Counted from the first letter of the stretch, positions 1-11,222 are shown. The stretch: DNA of 36,317 nt from Allomyces arbusculus (GCA_027604705.1 JADHYV010000113.1:7548-43864), one strand, 5' to 3'. Numbers and translations: made by a program. The notes: generated by a model not told the origin, from the sequence alone.

Positions 1-1042
1 GTTGTCATTTTTCGGCGCGTGCTTGCTGACCTTGGGGGCCCCCCCCCCCCCCCCCAAACAAACCACAAAAACAGGACGGGGGCGGGGGGGGGGGGGGCCG
101 CCCGCCCCCGCCCGAGTGCCGAACGCGCGCGAGTGAAACTGCAAGGGGTGGAGTCGTACCAAGACGTCAGTTTCCGTCAACATGTCGAGCAATTTCCCGT
201 CGGCGTCAACCACGGGCACGGCCGAAATACACGCGTCGGCCAAGATGCGTACGGCGTCCATAGTCATGGACGCCGGCGTCACCGTCTGGATCTGGGTGTA
301 GGTGCCTATGCCGAGCTCGCCAATCGTGCCGGTCAAGGTGCGGACCATGGGACACTAATTGATCAAGAGGTGGTCGTGAGCATGACATCGTGGGAGAAGG
401 GGTCGCAACCCGAGAGCGAGAAACGCGCATTGCAAGCCAAAAACTTGAGAATCTTGAACCCGGACAGCACCGAGACAATCGTATCCTGGCCCGAGCACGA
501 GTCCACGTCGATCAGCGGCACGTGGTGTAAGTGGCACTGCAGCATCGCATGCGTCGCGTCAAAGAGCGTGTGCATTGGGTGAATTTGAATGGGGCTCAGA
601 CCCACGTGCGACTCGCGAATATCTATGAAAATTTAGTCGGTCCGCGCTGGTGGTGAAGGGTGGAGAACGGTAGCGTACGCCTCAAATCCTCGACGGTCAA
701 GTGGTCAATCTCATCAACGACGCCCTCGATCGACGGTTCCTGCGTCTCGTCGGTGAAGTGCAGGATCAGGTGCAGCAGGTCGGTCACGGTCAGCAGGCCG
801 GCGAATGACTGTGTTTCCGAGTTCCATAGCGGTGCCGCGACCAGACCTACGGCGCGGCAAACGAGGGATTGGTCGCGATGACGGAACCGACGCGGTCAAG
901 GAGCGCAAGACCCACCGTTTTGCAAGAGTGCGGCGACGGCCTTGCGCAGCGGCAATTGTGCGTCAATGGCGACCACCTTGAGCGAGACGGGCAGAATGTC
1001 GTAGGCCGTGTGGCCCTGCAAGAACTCGTGGAGCGTGGTCAT
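1..1042 (-). CDS. SNF4: AMPK/SNF1 gamma subunit, CBS-domain protein (3' end off window)
   Basis: This is the nucleotide-sensing gamma subunit of the SNF1/AMP-activated kinase, which regulates the kinase in response to energy state. Exons on the minus strand are 1042-916, 846-679, 622-429 and 354-160. The last visible intron starts at 159 and leaves the window. The 228 visible codons follow Snf4 closely: HTAYDILPVSLKVVAID, LVAAPLWNSETQSFAGLL, IQIHPMHTLFDA, HHVPLIDVD, VSVLSGFKILKF and ISAVPVVDADGKLLDML, covering CBS1 to CBS3. The start at 1042 is the only in-frame ATG upstream of the conserved block. Exon 3 joins exon 4 through a GC-AG intron (355-428). That junction gives FLACNCPMV, the same spacing as the family's LNCRETH region, whereas GT donors nearby give the wrong phase. 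CBS4 should lie to the left. Identity is secure; the third junction is inferred. Confidence 0.9.
39..97. repeat. Poly-C and poly-G tracts inside the last visible SNF4 intron
   Basis: A run of 17 C (39-55) is followed 28 bases later by a run of 14 G (84-97). The two could pair as a hairpin in the SNF4 pre-mRNA, and the G run could form a quadruplex. Long homopolymers are also places where read or assembly length is unreliable. Confidence 0.85.
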
Positions 1043-1696
1043 CGTTGTGCAGATGGTCTGGTTGTAATGGTCGTGGTCGTAGTTGGTGCCGTCGGGCAGG
1101 AAAACCGCAGCGAATTGCAGTCCTGGTGGAGAAAATTCGCGGCTCAAGGGCCGAGCGTCCGGTCGAGCAATCGAAGGTTTGGTCGAAGAGTTGGATCTTG
1201 GATTGCAAGGGGCGGGCAAGGTGGTGTTGGCCGCTGTCAAGCTTGAGTTCCCGCGATTCCGTGAGTTGGTCGTCACTTCGTCTTCTTGGTCCAAAACTGG
1301 TCTCTTGCAGCGAGTTGTGCTCCCGGTCGGATCGTATACGATGGTAAATAGGTGTCGACGTTGCTGCGCTGTTGCTGAGCTGAAAAGTCGCAAAGCCGAC
1401 GCGGATCGACAGCGTCACACGCACGTGCGCGCTTCGCCTCACAGGCTTGCTCTGTTTCCTGTGTCGGTCCTGTCGTTCGCTGGCGCGTGGTCGCCTGCGT
1501 CATTCAGTCGACACCACTTGCGCGACGCGACGCTCTGCAGCTGCTCTACTGGACGCGTCTGTGGAGACGAGGATTGGCATCAGGTGGGGAACTAGGAATA
1601 TGATTGATCTGCAACGTATTGTTCGCGACCCGGCCACGGCTCGAGGAAAAGGCTGCCTGCGAGCGCGGTGGAGGAGGAGCGCATGGTGATCCTCGT
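1043..1696. other. Intergenic: SNF4 upstream region and NDUFS3 3' flank
   Basis: Both flanking genes run leftward, so this stretch should hold the SNF4 promoter and 5' UTR and the NDUFS3 3' UTR. An open minus-strand frame continues upstream of the SNF4 ATG to about 1393, but it contains no earlier ATG and nothing recognisable. No RNA gene or repeat is visible. Confidence 0.6.
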
Positions 1697-2625
1697 TTAC
1701 TTCTTGTCGGTCTCAACCTTCTCAAGCAGCGGAATGTCGGGCTTGCCCTCGCCACTACATTGTCGCCAACCGAGCCTGTCAGTCGCCCATCACAATCCGC
1801 ACGGCGCCATGCTCACCGCCAAACCCACATCAGAATGCGTCCAAACGTACTTCTGCTCCCACGCGCTCGAGTAATCAAAGTTACGGAACGCCTGCGCGAG
1901 CTCGAGCGGCTCCGCAACAACACGCTTCTTCTCGTCGTCGTAGCGCACCTCGACGTAACCCGACAGCGGGAAGTCCTTGCGCAACGGGTGGCCCTCGAAC
2001 CCGTAGTCGGTCAAGATACGGCGCAAGTCCGGGTGGCCCGTGAAAAAGATGCCAAACATGTCGTAGGCCTCGCGCTCGTGCCAGTTGGCGCCCGGGAAGA
2101 GCGGGGTGATCGACGGCACCGGCGTGTTTTCGGCGGCGTAGGTCTTGACGCGCACGCGCGAGTTGTAGCTAGTACAGTGGAGGCGTTGCGCGTCAGTTTC
2201 GAAGGTTCAAAAGCGCGCGACAGGATAGACGGTAGAATGGGCCTATACCGGAGCGACAGGAAGTGGTAGACCACTTCGAACCGATACTCCTTGGTCGGGT
2301 AGTCGACGCCGCACACGTCAATGTTCTGCTTGAACTGCGCGTTCGTGTGGTCGCGCAAAAACTGCGTCACGGGCAAGACGGCGGTCGGCGCCACGTGCAG
2401 CGTCAGCTCGTCCTTGTAGACCGAGACCTGCTGAATGTACTTGGGCAGGCACGACATCAGGTACTGGCCGTACTTGTGCAGCTCCGGGCTCGACTCGGTC
2501 GCGAGCGAGGCTAGGAAGAGCGGCAGGCGCGTCGTGGACCGTGCGTGCGCGGGGGTCAGCATCGGCATCACAGGACGTCGTGCTCGGTCCGATGCGGGCG
2601 CGTGGGGCGTACCCTGGCGCTTCAT
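1697..2625 (-). CDS. NDUFS3: NADH:ubiquinone oxidoreductase 30 kDa subunit (complex I, NDUFS3/NuoC-type)
   Basis: This is a core subunit of the peripheral arm of mitochondrial complex I. Exons are 2625-2249, 2168-1851 and 1754-1697, giving 250 residues (human is about 264). Conserved blocks are [59 protein letters not shown] and [17 protein letters not shown]. Both introns are GT-AG and phase 2. The last exon codes for a short charged tail ending in DKK. The N-terminus is less certain. ATG 2625 is the first in-frame ATG; the frame extends to 2742 only through a TTG codon. Inner ATGs at 2568 and 2562 would give a typical Arg/Ser/Thr-rich mitochondrial presequence. A possible extra 5' intron (GTACGC near 2612, acceptor CTAG just before the SLATESS codons) cannot be excluded. 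Confidence 0.93.
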
Positions 2626-3282
2626 GGCGCTCGTCGAGAAGCCTGTGTTTCGGGGGATCAAATCACGCGGGCGTGGTCGTGATGTTGGATTTATGGAGGT
2701 CGTGTCGAGCAAGGCATGGCATAGACGGAACGAGGAGCGCAATGGTGCCGATTGCTCATTAATTGACTGATTCGGATCGTGTGTTTGGCCATTTGGATCG
2801 GGCGATCACGGTCAAGGTAGGCAGGCAGTCGGAGGCCATACCGCGCAGGGCCGAGTTGGCCGGCGCGGCCGCGGCGCGCGCGGACCGGACGAGCGAGGCG
2901 AGCATTGTGCGGGCAGTTGCAGCGGATTGGATGGGCACTGGCCGCCGCGAAATCGAAAGGCCGCTCGAGTTGGCGATGTCGGCTTGTCACGCGGTGGAGG
3001 AGCATCAAAGAGCAAACGTGAACTCACATGGCTGGTGGTTTTGCGTGTTTTTGCAGCCAGATTTTCGCAAAAATCGTAAGACGCGCTGATCACTCTCAAA
3101 TCAAACGCGACGCGACCTGACGACCAACGACCACCGTCCAGGGTGACCACGACCGCTACACTTGCAACAAGTACCCGCACGCGCTGCAATACGAACGCTA
3201 GTGCCCGGTCCACCCGCTCGCATCGTCGCCATACGCACCCGAACCCCCACAACCACCGTCAACCCAACGCTAGCAACCAACC
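2626..3282. promoter_or_regulatory. Divergent promoter region between NDUFS3 and SEC65
   Basis: The two genes start head to head, so both promoters must lie in these 657 bases. No TATA box or known operator stands out. The NDUFS3 start is uncertain, so part of the left edge may be transcribed leader. Confidence 0.5.
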
Positions 3283-4266
3283 ATGGAAGCACATGTCTCC
3301 GACGACGACATCGACAACATGGACTTCCTGCCCGACGACATGCGCATCGTGCCCGTCGGTTCCGGCGGTGCAGGACCCTCAGCTAGCGGGAATCCGTTTG
3401 GCACCATGCCCGGCCAACCGTCCGACGCGGAAATCCGCAAGGAAATCAAGAGGTGGGAGCATGTCTTCCCTTACGCCGTGTGTGCTATGCGCGCTAACCG
3501 CGCGCACCCCGTTCGTTAGCTGGGTCTGCATCTACCCCATCTACTTTGACGCGAAACGCGCCGCGCGCGACGGCCGCCGTGTGCCAAAGGACTTGGCGAT
3601 TGACGACGTGAACGTGTGGCACCTGGCAGCCGCATTGCAGCAGCTGAATCTGCCTGTCGCAATCGAGGTTCGTGCTCGTCCCCCCCTCTTGGGTCTTGAT
3701 CTCCCCCGGCTGACCAACCGACAATGTGCAGGAGCCCAAGACGCACCCGCGCGACCCGTTCCGCCCCGGCCGCGTGCGCACGCAAATCAAGCTCGACGGC
3801 CGCCTGCTGAACCGGCGCATTCCGAACCGTACGCCGTCCTCCTCCCTCCTTTACGCTAAACGCAAATCTCCGACCCTCGATCTGAACTGCTTGCCTGCGC
3901 GATGTAGGCAAAACGCTCTTTCTCGAAATGGCCAAATTATTCCCGACCGTTGGCCCGGCCGTCGCCGCCATGGTCGCGGAAAACAAGCAGCGTCAAGCCG
4001 TGCAGGCCGCGCAGTTCCAGCAGCAGATGAAGGCCATGATGCCGCAGGGGATGCCCGGAATGCCTGGGATGCCTGGGATGCCTGGGATGCCGGATATGGG
4101 CGCATTGGCTGCGGGGATGGGTGGGATGGGCGGGATGCCCGGGATGGAGGGTCTGGCCGGGTTGTTGGGCGGGATGGGCATGGGCGACGCGGAGCCACCA
4201 AGTAGTAGTACGGGTGCGGGCAAGGCGGCGGCGGGCAAGAAGAAGGGGAAGAAGGGTAAAAAGTAG
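3283..4266 (+). CDS. SEC65: Signal recognition particle 19 kDa subunit (SRP19/Sec65)
   Basis: This protein binds SRP RNA helices and helps assemble SRP54 for co-translational targeting to the ER. Exons are 3283-3452, 3520-3667, 3732-3828 and 3908-4266, giving 257 residues. Family hallmarks are KSWVCIYPIYFDAKR, RRVPKDLAIDD, EPKTHPRDPFRPGRVR and IKLDGRLLNRRIPNRKTL, split by three short introns (64-79 bp), all GT-AG. ATG 3283 is in a good context (AACCATGG) and starts an acidic leader, MEAHVSDDDIDNMDF. The C-terminal tail is unusual. It has a Met/Gly/Pro repeat (MPG units) followed by a lysine-rich end, KKKGKKGKK. Lys-rich ends are normal for SRP19, but the MPG array is not something I know from the family. 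It is convergent with CWC2, with 193 bases between them. Confidence 0.93.
4051..4095 (+). repeat. 9-bp tandem repeat coding for (Met-Pro-Gly)n in SEC65
   Basis: Five units of about ATGCCTGGG lie in frame. The middle three are identical and the outer ones differ by one or a few bases. They encode MPGMPGMPGMPGMPD. More imperfect GM/GMP units follow to about 4180. Replication slippage is the likely origin, and the copy number may vary between strains. Confidence 0.9.
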
Positions 4267-4459
4267 GGATGAGGTTGGCAAATAGATATTGTTTGGTTTT
4301 GGAATGTTCGGCGAAATACTCCTGTCCGGCGTCACGATCAATGAGCGCGTTTGGAGATGTGATCCACCAGCCAAGTTGACATAGAAAGGCAAGCAAACGG
4401 TAAGTGCGCACACGGAAACAGTTTCTGTTTTGGATTTCGGAATAAATGTACATCGCGAC

Positions 4460-6049
4460 CTACTCGTCGTCCTCATCGTCACTTGCATAGCTCAAGAGCC
4501 CACCAAGCTTCTTGGCCGCGGGTCCTGGTGGTGCTGGTGCCGGCGCGGGCTCCGACTCGTCCTCAACAACCGACATTCCGTATTGCACCGCGTCGGCGGC
4601 ATCAGTTGCAGCCTGCTGCTGGCTGCTTCCTGCGGCGTCAGCGTCGCCCTCGACGCCCTGCATGCCGTAGTACTGCGCATAGTACTGCGCGTAGTAGGCT
4701 TGCATATAAGCCTGCTGCTCCTCGTCGGTCGCGGCGCCCTCGCCCTCCTGCGCTGGTACCGGAGCGCCCTCGATCTGCAATTGGCCGTCGACCGGTCCTG
4801 CCGCATCACTCGGCACCGCCTCAATCCTCTTCTGTTGCTCCTCCTGCTCGTCCGGGTTATAGTAACCGTAGACCTCCTTGTAGACCGGGTGCGCCTCAAT
4901 CAACTGGCGCGTTTCCTCGTCCATGAACTGCGCGTCGCCGTTGCGGGCCTTTTTCTTGACGTAGGACTCAACAAACTCGGTCTCGAGTTTGCGTTTCGCC
5001 TCGGCTTTGGCGCGCGGGTTCGGGTCGTCATTGGCCCACCGGACATTGATGATTTCGCCGGCGTCGAGCGCTTGGTGTTCCATAGCTTCTTTGGCGAATT
5101 CAGCGTTAGCACGCTTCTTGTACCGGATAAAGGCAATGTTCTTGTCGTGGATCACGTTGACACGGTCGATCGCGCCAAACGGGGAGAAGTGCCGGAGAAT
5201 GACTTTCTGTTTGGGCAGAGGTGCATGAGTGGAGGTGCGCGGTGGGGTGCGGGGAGAAGATGTGGGTAAAGCAGGGCGCGTACCTCTCCGTCGCCCTTTT
5301 CATACGGGTGCAGGTTACCGACGTAGATGGTCAGGTTCTCGCGGTTGAAACAGCCGACTGATGAGAGGACGGCGGTCAGCGTCGTCGTCGCGGCAAAAAC
5401 GCACAGTGTTCCAACTTACCGCCGTTCATGTCGTCGCGCTCGTCGCGATGGCGGTCGCGGCCAAAGCAGTCCTAAAAGGGATCGGTGGTGGTCAGATGAA
5501 CACCGTCGCAGCGTAGTTCCAATCGCACAGGGTAGCAAACCTTCATGGTCTCCTCGTGGTCGTCCTCGTCGGGCACGCGATGCAGGTACTCGCACTTGTG
5601 CCCCTTGTGGCAGGCGCCGCGCGCAAACATGAGGCAAAAGTAGGTGCGGTGGTTCGGGTTCTGCTGCTTGCGCTTGTCGGCGAGCGTGTAGCCCGTGTCC
5701 TTCGGCACGTTGACGCGCGTCGGGGCGCGTTCGCCGAATCTGTTGTTTGGGACTTCGGTCAGGGTCCGCTCGCGTACGTGATCTGACTGGAGAGCAGCAA
5801 GGCGTACTCGAAGCGGCCCTTGTGCTTTTGGCCGGTCCACTTGTTGTACCAAATGTTGTAGGTGCCCTCGTAGACCTTTTGTGTCTGGTTGGCCGCGTCA
5901 GGGTCGGCTTGCCGGCGCGCAGGGCGCTTCATGCGCAGCTCGTGCTTGGTGGGTGGCGGCTTGGCCGTGGCCATGGCGCCAGCGGTCGGGGAGGCGGACG
6001 CCGGGGCGGCGGCGGCGGGGGCGCGCTTAGCGACGGTGCCCTGGTCCAT
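4460..6049 (-). CDS. CWC2: Pre-mRNA splicing factor Cwc2 (Prp19-complex RNA-binding protein)
   Basis: Cwc2 is a Prp19/NTC-associated protein that contacts U6 snRNA and the pre-mRNA in the active spliceosome. Exons are 6049-5808, 5739-5541, 5471-5420, 5357-5284 and 5206-4460, giving 437 residues. In order there is a Torus/N-terminal motif (KRPARRQADPD, TYNIWYNKWTGQK), a CCCH zinc finger (YFCLMFARGACHKGHKCEYLHR), and an RRM with RNP2 LTIYVGNL and an RNP1-like block NIAFIRYKKRANAEFAKEAM. These are followed by the family signature INVRWANDDPNPRAK. After about residue 270 the tail is rich in Glu, Gln, Ala and Tyr and ends in an acidic SDDEDDE. ATG 6049 has no competitor. The 52- and 74-base internal exons each fit one phase only. 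The third intron carries the only GTAAGT donor I found in the window. Confidence 0.93.
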
Positions 6050-6482
6050 GGTGGCACAGAAGGTGCGCGAGAGCGAGTGCGGGCAGTCGTGAGCAGCGAG
6101 GGACGCCTGCTAGGCGGATATCGAGATCGCGCCGTGCGTCGCGGGTGGAGTTGCGCTGGCGTCGTCGAGTTCGTTCGCCAGGTTGTGCGGTAAGATCGCT
6201 GCACGCGCCAATGACACTGACGACTGCCAAGCCCGTCACTGCGCGCAACCGCCGCGTCCGGCCAAGTCGACCACCGTCGCGCACAGCCGACCAGAAACAC
6301 CACGTCAGGCCACGACGGCGACGACGAGCTGGACAAGCACCGCGACGCGCGACTGCACGCCGACGACCGCGCCGCACTGATCGCGACTTGCCGCACTCGC
6401 CTCCGCACCCGTCGCGCCGTGCATGGACCAAACCGCCCCTGAAGTCGATTGACGTGTTCCGAGCGGCTGCCGCACCCCCACC
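6050..6482. promoter_or_regulatory. Divergent promoter region between CWC2 and the Pro/Ala-rich gene
   Basis: These 433 bases separate two head-to-head start codons. The sequence is very GC-rich with no obvious TATA element. Several frames are open by composition alone and look like noise. Confidence 0.5.
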
Positions 6483-9400
6483 ATGTTCTCGCCGCCGCTC
6501 CCGCCCGCCGGCACGGCGCACTCCGCCGATGGCGGCCGCGCCGCCAGCATCACCAGCAGCAATGTCGGAAGCGCTGGCGACCCGCTGCCCGCGCCGCCGC
6601 CGCCGCCTACACGGGCGGACGATGGAGCACGTCCCAAGGCCGGACACGACGTCCCCTGGATCCTCGCCAGCGACTTCTCGATGCCGCCCATGCGACTGTT
6701 CGAATCGGCACAGGATCACCGCACCTGTGCCGCCCCCGATCCCGCTCCGTGTGCATTGGACCAACCGCGGCCGCGGCGGCCGCCGTTGCTGCTGCCCACG
6801 TTTGATACCGGCAACCCGCTCGCGCACGCGCTGGGAACTGGACCTGCCGCCGCCGCCGCGCCATCTGCCCGACCGAGCTTACGCGCGCCCACACCGCGAT
6901 CGTCGCGCCCGACGAGCGTGGCCCCGCCAACGCGCACAACCGCAAGTGCCGTGGCCGACCTGCCGCCCGCTCCTGCTGCTGCCCCCGCAGCGGCGGCCTT
7001 GCAGCATCGCTGTGCGACGCCGCACCCGTCGCAACCGGCGCACCCGGCACTTCCGCACGCGCACCATCTCCCGCCGCCCACGCATCACGTCCGGTACTTT
7101 GTCCCCGTCATGGACACGCCGCACGGGCCACGCGTCGTGCCCGTGCTCCCGCCCGGGCCGCGCGTCGTGCCCGTGCTCCCGCCCGGCGCGCTCATGTCGT
7201 GTACGTCCTTCTGTTTGCTCTCGTCAGCACGACAGCTCGTTTGGCACATGGTTCCTGATCACTGCCAATCCGTGATCGCCAGCTGGCGGCCTCGCGCAAA
7301 TGATGCACGCGCTGCACCACCCGGCCGCTACCCTCCTGTCCCACGGACACGCGCCGGCCTACGTCCCCGTCGCGACCCCGGCCCCGGCCGCGTCGCGCCG
7401 TGCCAACAGCAGCCACCATGCGCACGTCTTCTTTGCCCCGCCACCCCCTCCGGCCGCGGCCGCGGCCGCGAACGCGAACGCGAACGCCGCCCATGCCAGC
7501 GCCACCGGCACACCGCCTGCCTGGCACTACCCCGCAGGGTTTGTGCCGGCAGCAACAACCACCATGCACCACCATGCGCCGCCACCGTACGTGGCGGGAC
7601 AATCGGTGCCGGGGCGACCAACCGGACCGCAGACGCACCCGCCGCCGCAATTCACGGTGCCGACGGCCTTCATGCGCGCCTCGGCCGCTGCGAACGGGAC
7701 AGTCACGGCCGCCGCAAACGGGACGGCCACGGCCGCGCCGTCCCGGTTCACGTCACCACCGCCGGTTTACACCGCCGCCAACCGACCCGCGCCACCCACC
7801 ACTGCGACCGCGACCGCGACCGCGACAGGCACCCCGGCGCCGATCCCGGCCCCACCCGCTGCGTCGCGCGCGAGTTCCCGCGCTCCCCCAGCGCCCGCGG
7901 TCAATCTGATCTCGCCGCAGCAACTGGACGCGCTGTTGCGTTCCTTATCGAGTCAAATGGCCGCGACGGCGGCTGCGGCTGCGGCTGCCGCCGCACAGCG
8001 CACGTCGCACGAGTCGACGCCGATCGCTGCGGCCGGGCCGAACACGTCATTGTCTCCGCAACACGGGTCGTCGGGCCACGCGCACACGGCAGCGTTCTCG
8101 AGCTCGCCGCCGTATGCGTCTGCGGCCGCGGCGCTCTCTGCGGCGGCGTCAGTGGCAGCGGTGGGAAAGGATGGATGGGAGGAGAGGGACGGAGGGGGAG
8201 TGGTGTCGGTCGCGCCGAGCGCTCTGTATTCAGTGTCGCCTATGGCGTTGCGGGCCGCCACGGGCGCGAATGGGACCGTACCGGTTCCAGCCACGGCGGC
8301 AACGACTCATTCCGCGATGGCGGCATGGAACGCGGACCGCATGACGCCGACGGCGTGGACGAACGGCGACCTCACTGCGGCGGCGCACACGCCTGCGCCG
8401 GTACTCGACCCGGGCACGACGCACGTGTCGCCGGTCACACCCACGACCACCAGATGGTCTGCCGCTCCCGGTCCGGGCCTGCGATCGGCACTCATGGCCG
8501 CGATCGTCCCACCACCACCGCCCACATTCATGGCGTCGTCCCGTGGCGCCGACCGCGCCGCGTCCGACATGCAGGCCGTGATCGAATTGCCGACGGCGAC
8601 CGACGCGAACGGTGCGGGACACGATGCGGGACCTCCACCTTCACTTCCGCCACCACCGTCAGCCGCCCCGGCGCGCGTGACGAAGCCACGGCCGCCAAGG
8701 AAATCGCGCGCCAAGAAACCGCCGGCTTCTGCCGCGCCGAGCACGGACGGCGCTCCACCGGCGGTACTTGCGGCGCCGGCGAAACCGCCGAGGAAGCGGA
8801 AATCGCCCGCGGCCAAATCGACGGCGACGACGGCGGTGGGGGGAGGAGGAGGTGAGGAGAGCAGTGCCGCGCCGGTCCCGCCACCACCACCATCACCACC
8901 GGTCCCGCCCAAGAAACGCGCTGCGCCACGGAAGCGCGTACTGGCCAGGGCGGGTGGGGACGCTGGTCCAGGCGCAGTAGAGACCACAGCGGCGAGCTCC
9001 ACGACCGCGGCCGTGGGTGTCAAGCCGCCGCCCAAGAAGAAGAGGAAAAAGGGCGACACGGCGGCTCCTGATGGTGCGCCTTCCGCAGTGCCCGGTTGCG
9101 CGGCCTTGCCGAACGGTGCAACAGAAGGACCGGCCACCTTCCCCGCGCCGATCATGGAACCCGTACTACCCCCGCCTCCTCTCGCCGCGGCACCCACCAA
9201 TTCATCGATGACCGTTCTCGACGACGCGGCCCTGCGCGAGGTCGCGACGCTGACCGCGGCCATGGCCGCACCCGGCGGCGGCCACGACCCGTTTCTCACG
9301 GGCGGGATTGCACTGCCGCACTCGCCCGCGGTATTGGACCCAGGAGCGCAGGCGGCGGCACCGGTGCTGCTCCCGCTCCCATCAGCAGCGGCGACAACGG

Positions 9401-10773
9401 CGTCTGCGCACGATGCGGATATGGCCGAGCTGTTTGCGATGCTCAATAATCAGGAGACGCTGCCGTTGACTTCGAGTGGCGCAACGGACACGCCAGTAGA
9501 ACCGTCAACGGTAGACGTGGTCGAGACGGGGCCGGAATCGTCGACCGCGGCGACCGGGTCCGCACCGATCGAGCCGCTGATCGCGAGTCCGGCCAGTGTG
9601 CCTGCTGCGACCGCACCGGCCACCACCACCGCCATTTCTGCCCCGCCGTCCGCCGACGTGCTCACGCAAGAGGACATTGACGCAATGTTGCGCCACGTGG
9701 ACCAGATGATTCTCGAGTTTGAAGGTAGCGACGGCAGCAGCGCGCCCACGCCCGCACCACCGACCGTCAATGGCGCCGTCGCTGGCCCGCCATCTGCTCG
9801 CTCGGCCGCACCCGCGACGGCAGCAGGTACCGCAGTCCAGCCTGCGACAGCCGTACTGCCGCCGCCATCAGCGAAGAAGAAGCGCCGTACCCCGCGCCCG
9901 CGCAAGCCCAAGGCCGACGGTACTGCCGCGACCGCGGCGGCTGCCGCCGCCGCCGAGGGCGCGCCTGAACAGTCCTTCGCGTCGGTCGTTCCCGCGCCGA
10001 CGATCAAGCCCGGGGCCCCAAAACGCACCAACAAGAAGCGCACCTCCGCGACCGCCACCGCGACTGCTGCCGCGGATCTGCCCACCACCGCCGACGACGC
10101 GGTCTCGGCACCGCCGTCGGCTAAAAAACCGCGCGTGCGCATACCGCGGAAGAAAAAGACCGCGACGCCGGCCTCCACCACTGCTTCTGTGGAGTCCGCC
10201 GCCACGCTGCCACCGCCACCACCGCTATTGCCCCCGCTGGTCCCGCCGCCACCAGAGCGACTCGAGGACGCGCTGCGATCGTTCCCACCGACTTTGGCCA
10301 TGGCGCGCGCGTCCGACTCGGCCGTGGCGCTCGCCGACCCGGGCGACGCGAAGCTTCTCCCAGGCGACGCCATGGACGAGTCCGCGGCCGTCCCGCTCGA
10401 CACCCAGGACGACGGCTGGGCCGAGACCAACGCACAGGAACAACTGGCGCTCGCGCTTGCCCGCCGGCTCGGTCTGATCGGCGGCCCGCCACCGATGCCG
10501 GGTCCCGAACAAGCCGCGCCGCTCGTGCTGTCCAGTCATCAAGTCGAGGCGCCGATGGGGCTCGGGATGCGGCTCGCACCCCCAGCACCCGCCCCCGAAT
10601 TGCCCAAGTCGGCAAGCACCGCGCTAGCCGCGGCATTGTCGTCCCCTGGAGTCCCCGCATGGACGCTGCTCGACTCAGTGCCCGAAGTGGGGGCAGCGGG
10701 GAGTGCAGGCGCGGCGGCGGGATCCGCGTGGAGTCCGCCGATTTGGCGGCCGGCGTCGTCGGGCGCCGTCTAG
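6483..10773 (+). CDS. Large Pro/Ala-rich protein with basic clusters, function unknown (possible nuclear regulator)
   Basis: I do not recognise this protein. Exons 6483-7200 and 7283-10773 join through one phase-1 GT-AG intron and give 1402 residues. Keeping the intron would force a wrong frame. ATG 6483 is in a CCACCATG context. Most of the chain is low-complexity Ala/Pro/Thr with poly-Pro and poly-Ala runs, so it should be largely disordered. Seven Lys/Arg clusters stand out. Four lie at about residues 705-830 (PRPPRKSRAKKP, PPRKRKSP, PPKKRAAPRKR, PPKKKRKKG) and three at about 1105-1200 (KKKRRTPRPRKPK, KRTNKKR, KKPRVRIPRKKK). PKKKRK matches a classical nuclear localisation signal, and PRPRKPK resembles an AT-hook core. 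Short helix-like acidic/hydrophobic segments (about 452, 953 and 1038: LDALLRSL, MAELFAML, IDAMLRHVDQMILEFE) could be partner-binding or activation motifs. A DNA- or chromatin-associated role is inference. Confidence 0.75.
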
Positions 10774-11222
10774 TAGTCGGGCGTGACGCGCGTGCGCGCG
10801 CCTGAAGCTGCACTGAGTCTTATTCGTTTTTGTATCGACCTGATTCCCGCGTGCGCTCTCTTTCCGCTCTCGACTTTGGTGGTTGTGTTTTTTTGTGTTG
10901 TTTGCCGTTCTACTTTCCATGATTGGTCGGTTCCGTTCCCGGGTGCGGGTGCCTTAAAAAATCAGGACTGGGCCGGCCACTATTTTTTCGGCCTGCGCGA
11001 CTTGCGCGCACCCATGGCGAATTTCCTCGTTGTGACGAACTTCTCTGCCTTGTAAACACGTTTCTGTTGCTGCACACCGAATAGCGAGAAAAAGGGAGGG
11101 ACCGGAAGATACAATTTATACAGCACTGGACGCCCCGACGCGATACGAAAACCGCGATCTCCCCGGATAGGATCCGAGCAGGAGCGGACGCGTCACGTCG
11201 AGCCGGGTTTCCGTGTTCTTGA
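10774..11222. other. Convergent 3' flanks of the Pro/Ala-rich gene and DCN1
   Basis: These 449 bases separate two stop codons. The stretch is more AT- and T-rich than the coding DNA, as expected for 3' UTRs, with T-rich patches around 10880-10915. I see no gene, repeat or structured RNA. Confidence 0.6.

Noticed and set aside
19-582. 187-codon plus-strand frame at the left edge
   Set aside because: It is antisense to SNF4 exons and runs through homopolymer tracts.
2626-2742. Upstream extension of NDUFS3 to 2742, which reads like a mitochondrial presequence (GFSTSA)
   Set aside because: The codon at 2742 is TTG, not ATG. The first in-frame ATG is at 2625. It could only be real if an unseen 5' exon joins here.
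7201-8855. Continuation of the first-exon frame of the Pro/Ala-rich gene through the intron
   Set aside because: It loses the Pro/Ala character and becomes Arg/His/Gly-rich noise. Splicing 7201-7282 gives a frame that stays open to 10773.
8307-10430. Two long minus-strand open frames (379 and 326 codons) opposite the Pro/Ala-rich gene
   Set aside because: They are mirror images of a GC-rich repetitive coding strand (Gly/Ala/Val-rich, no domain). Few stops are expected in such sequence.
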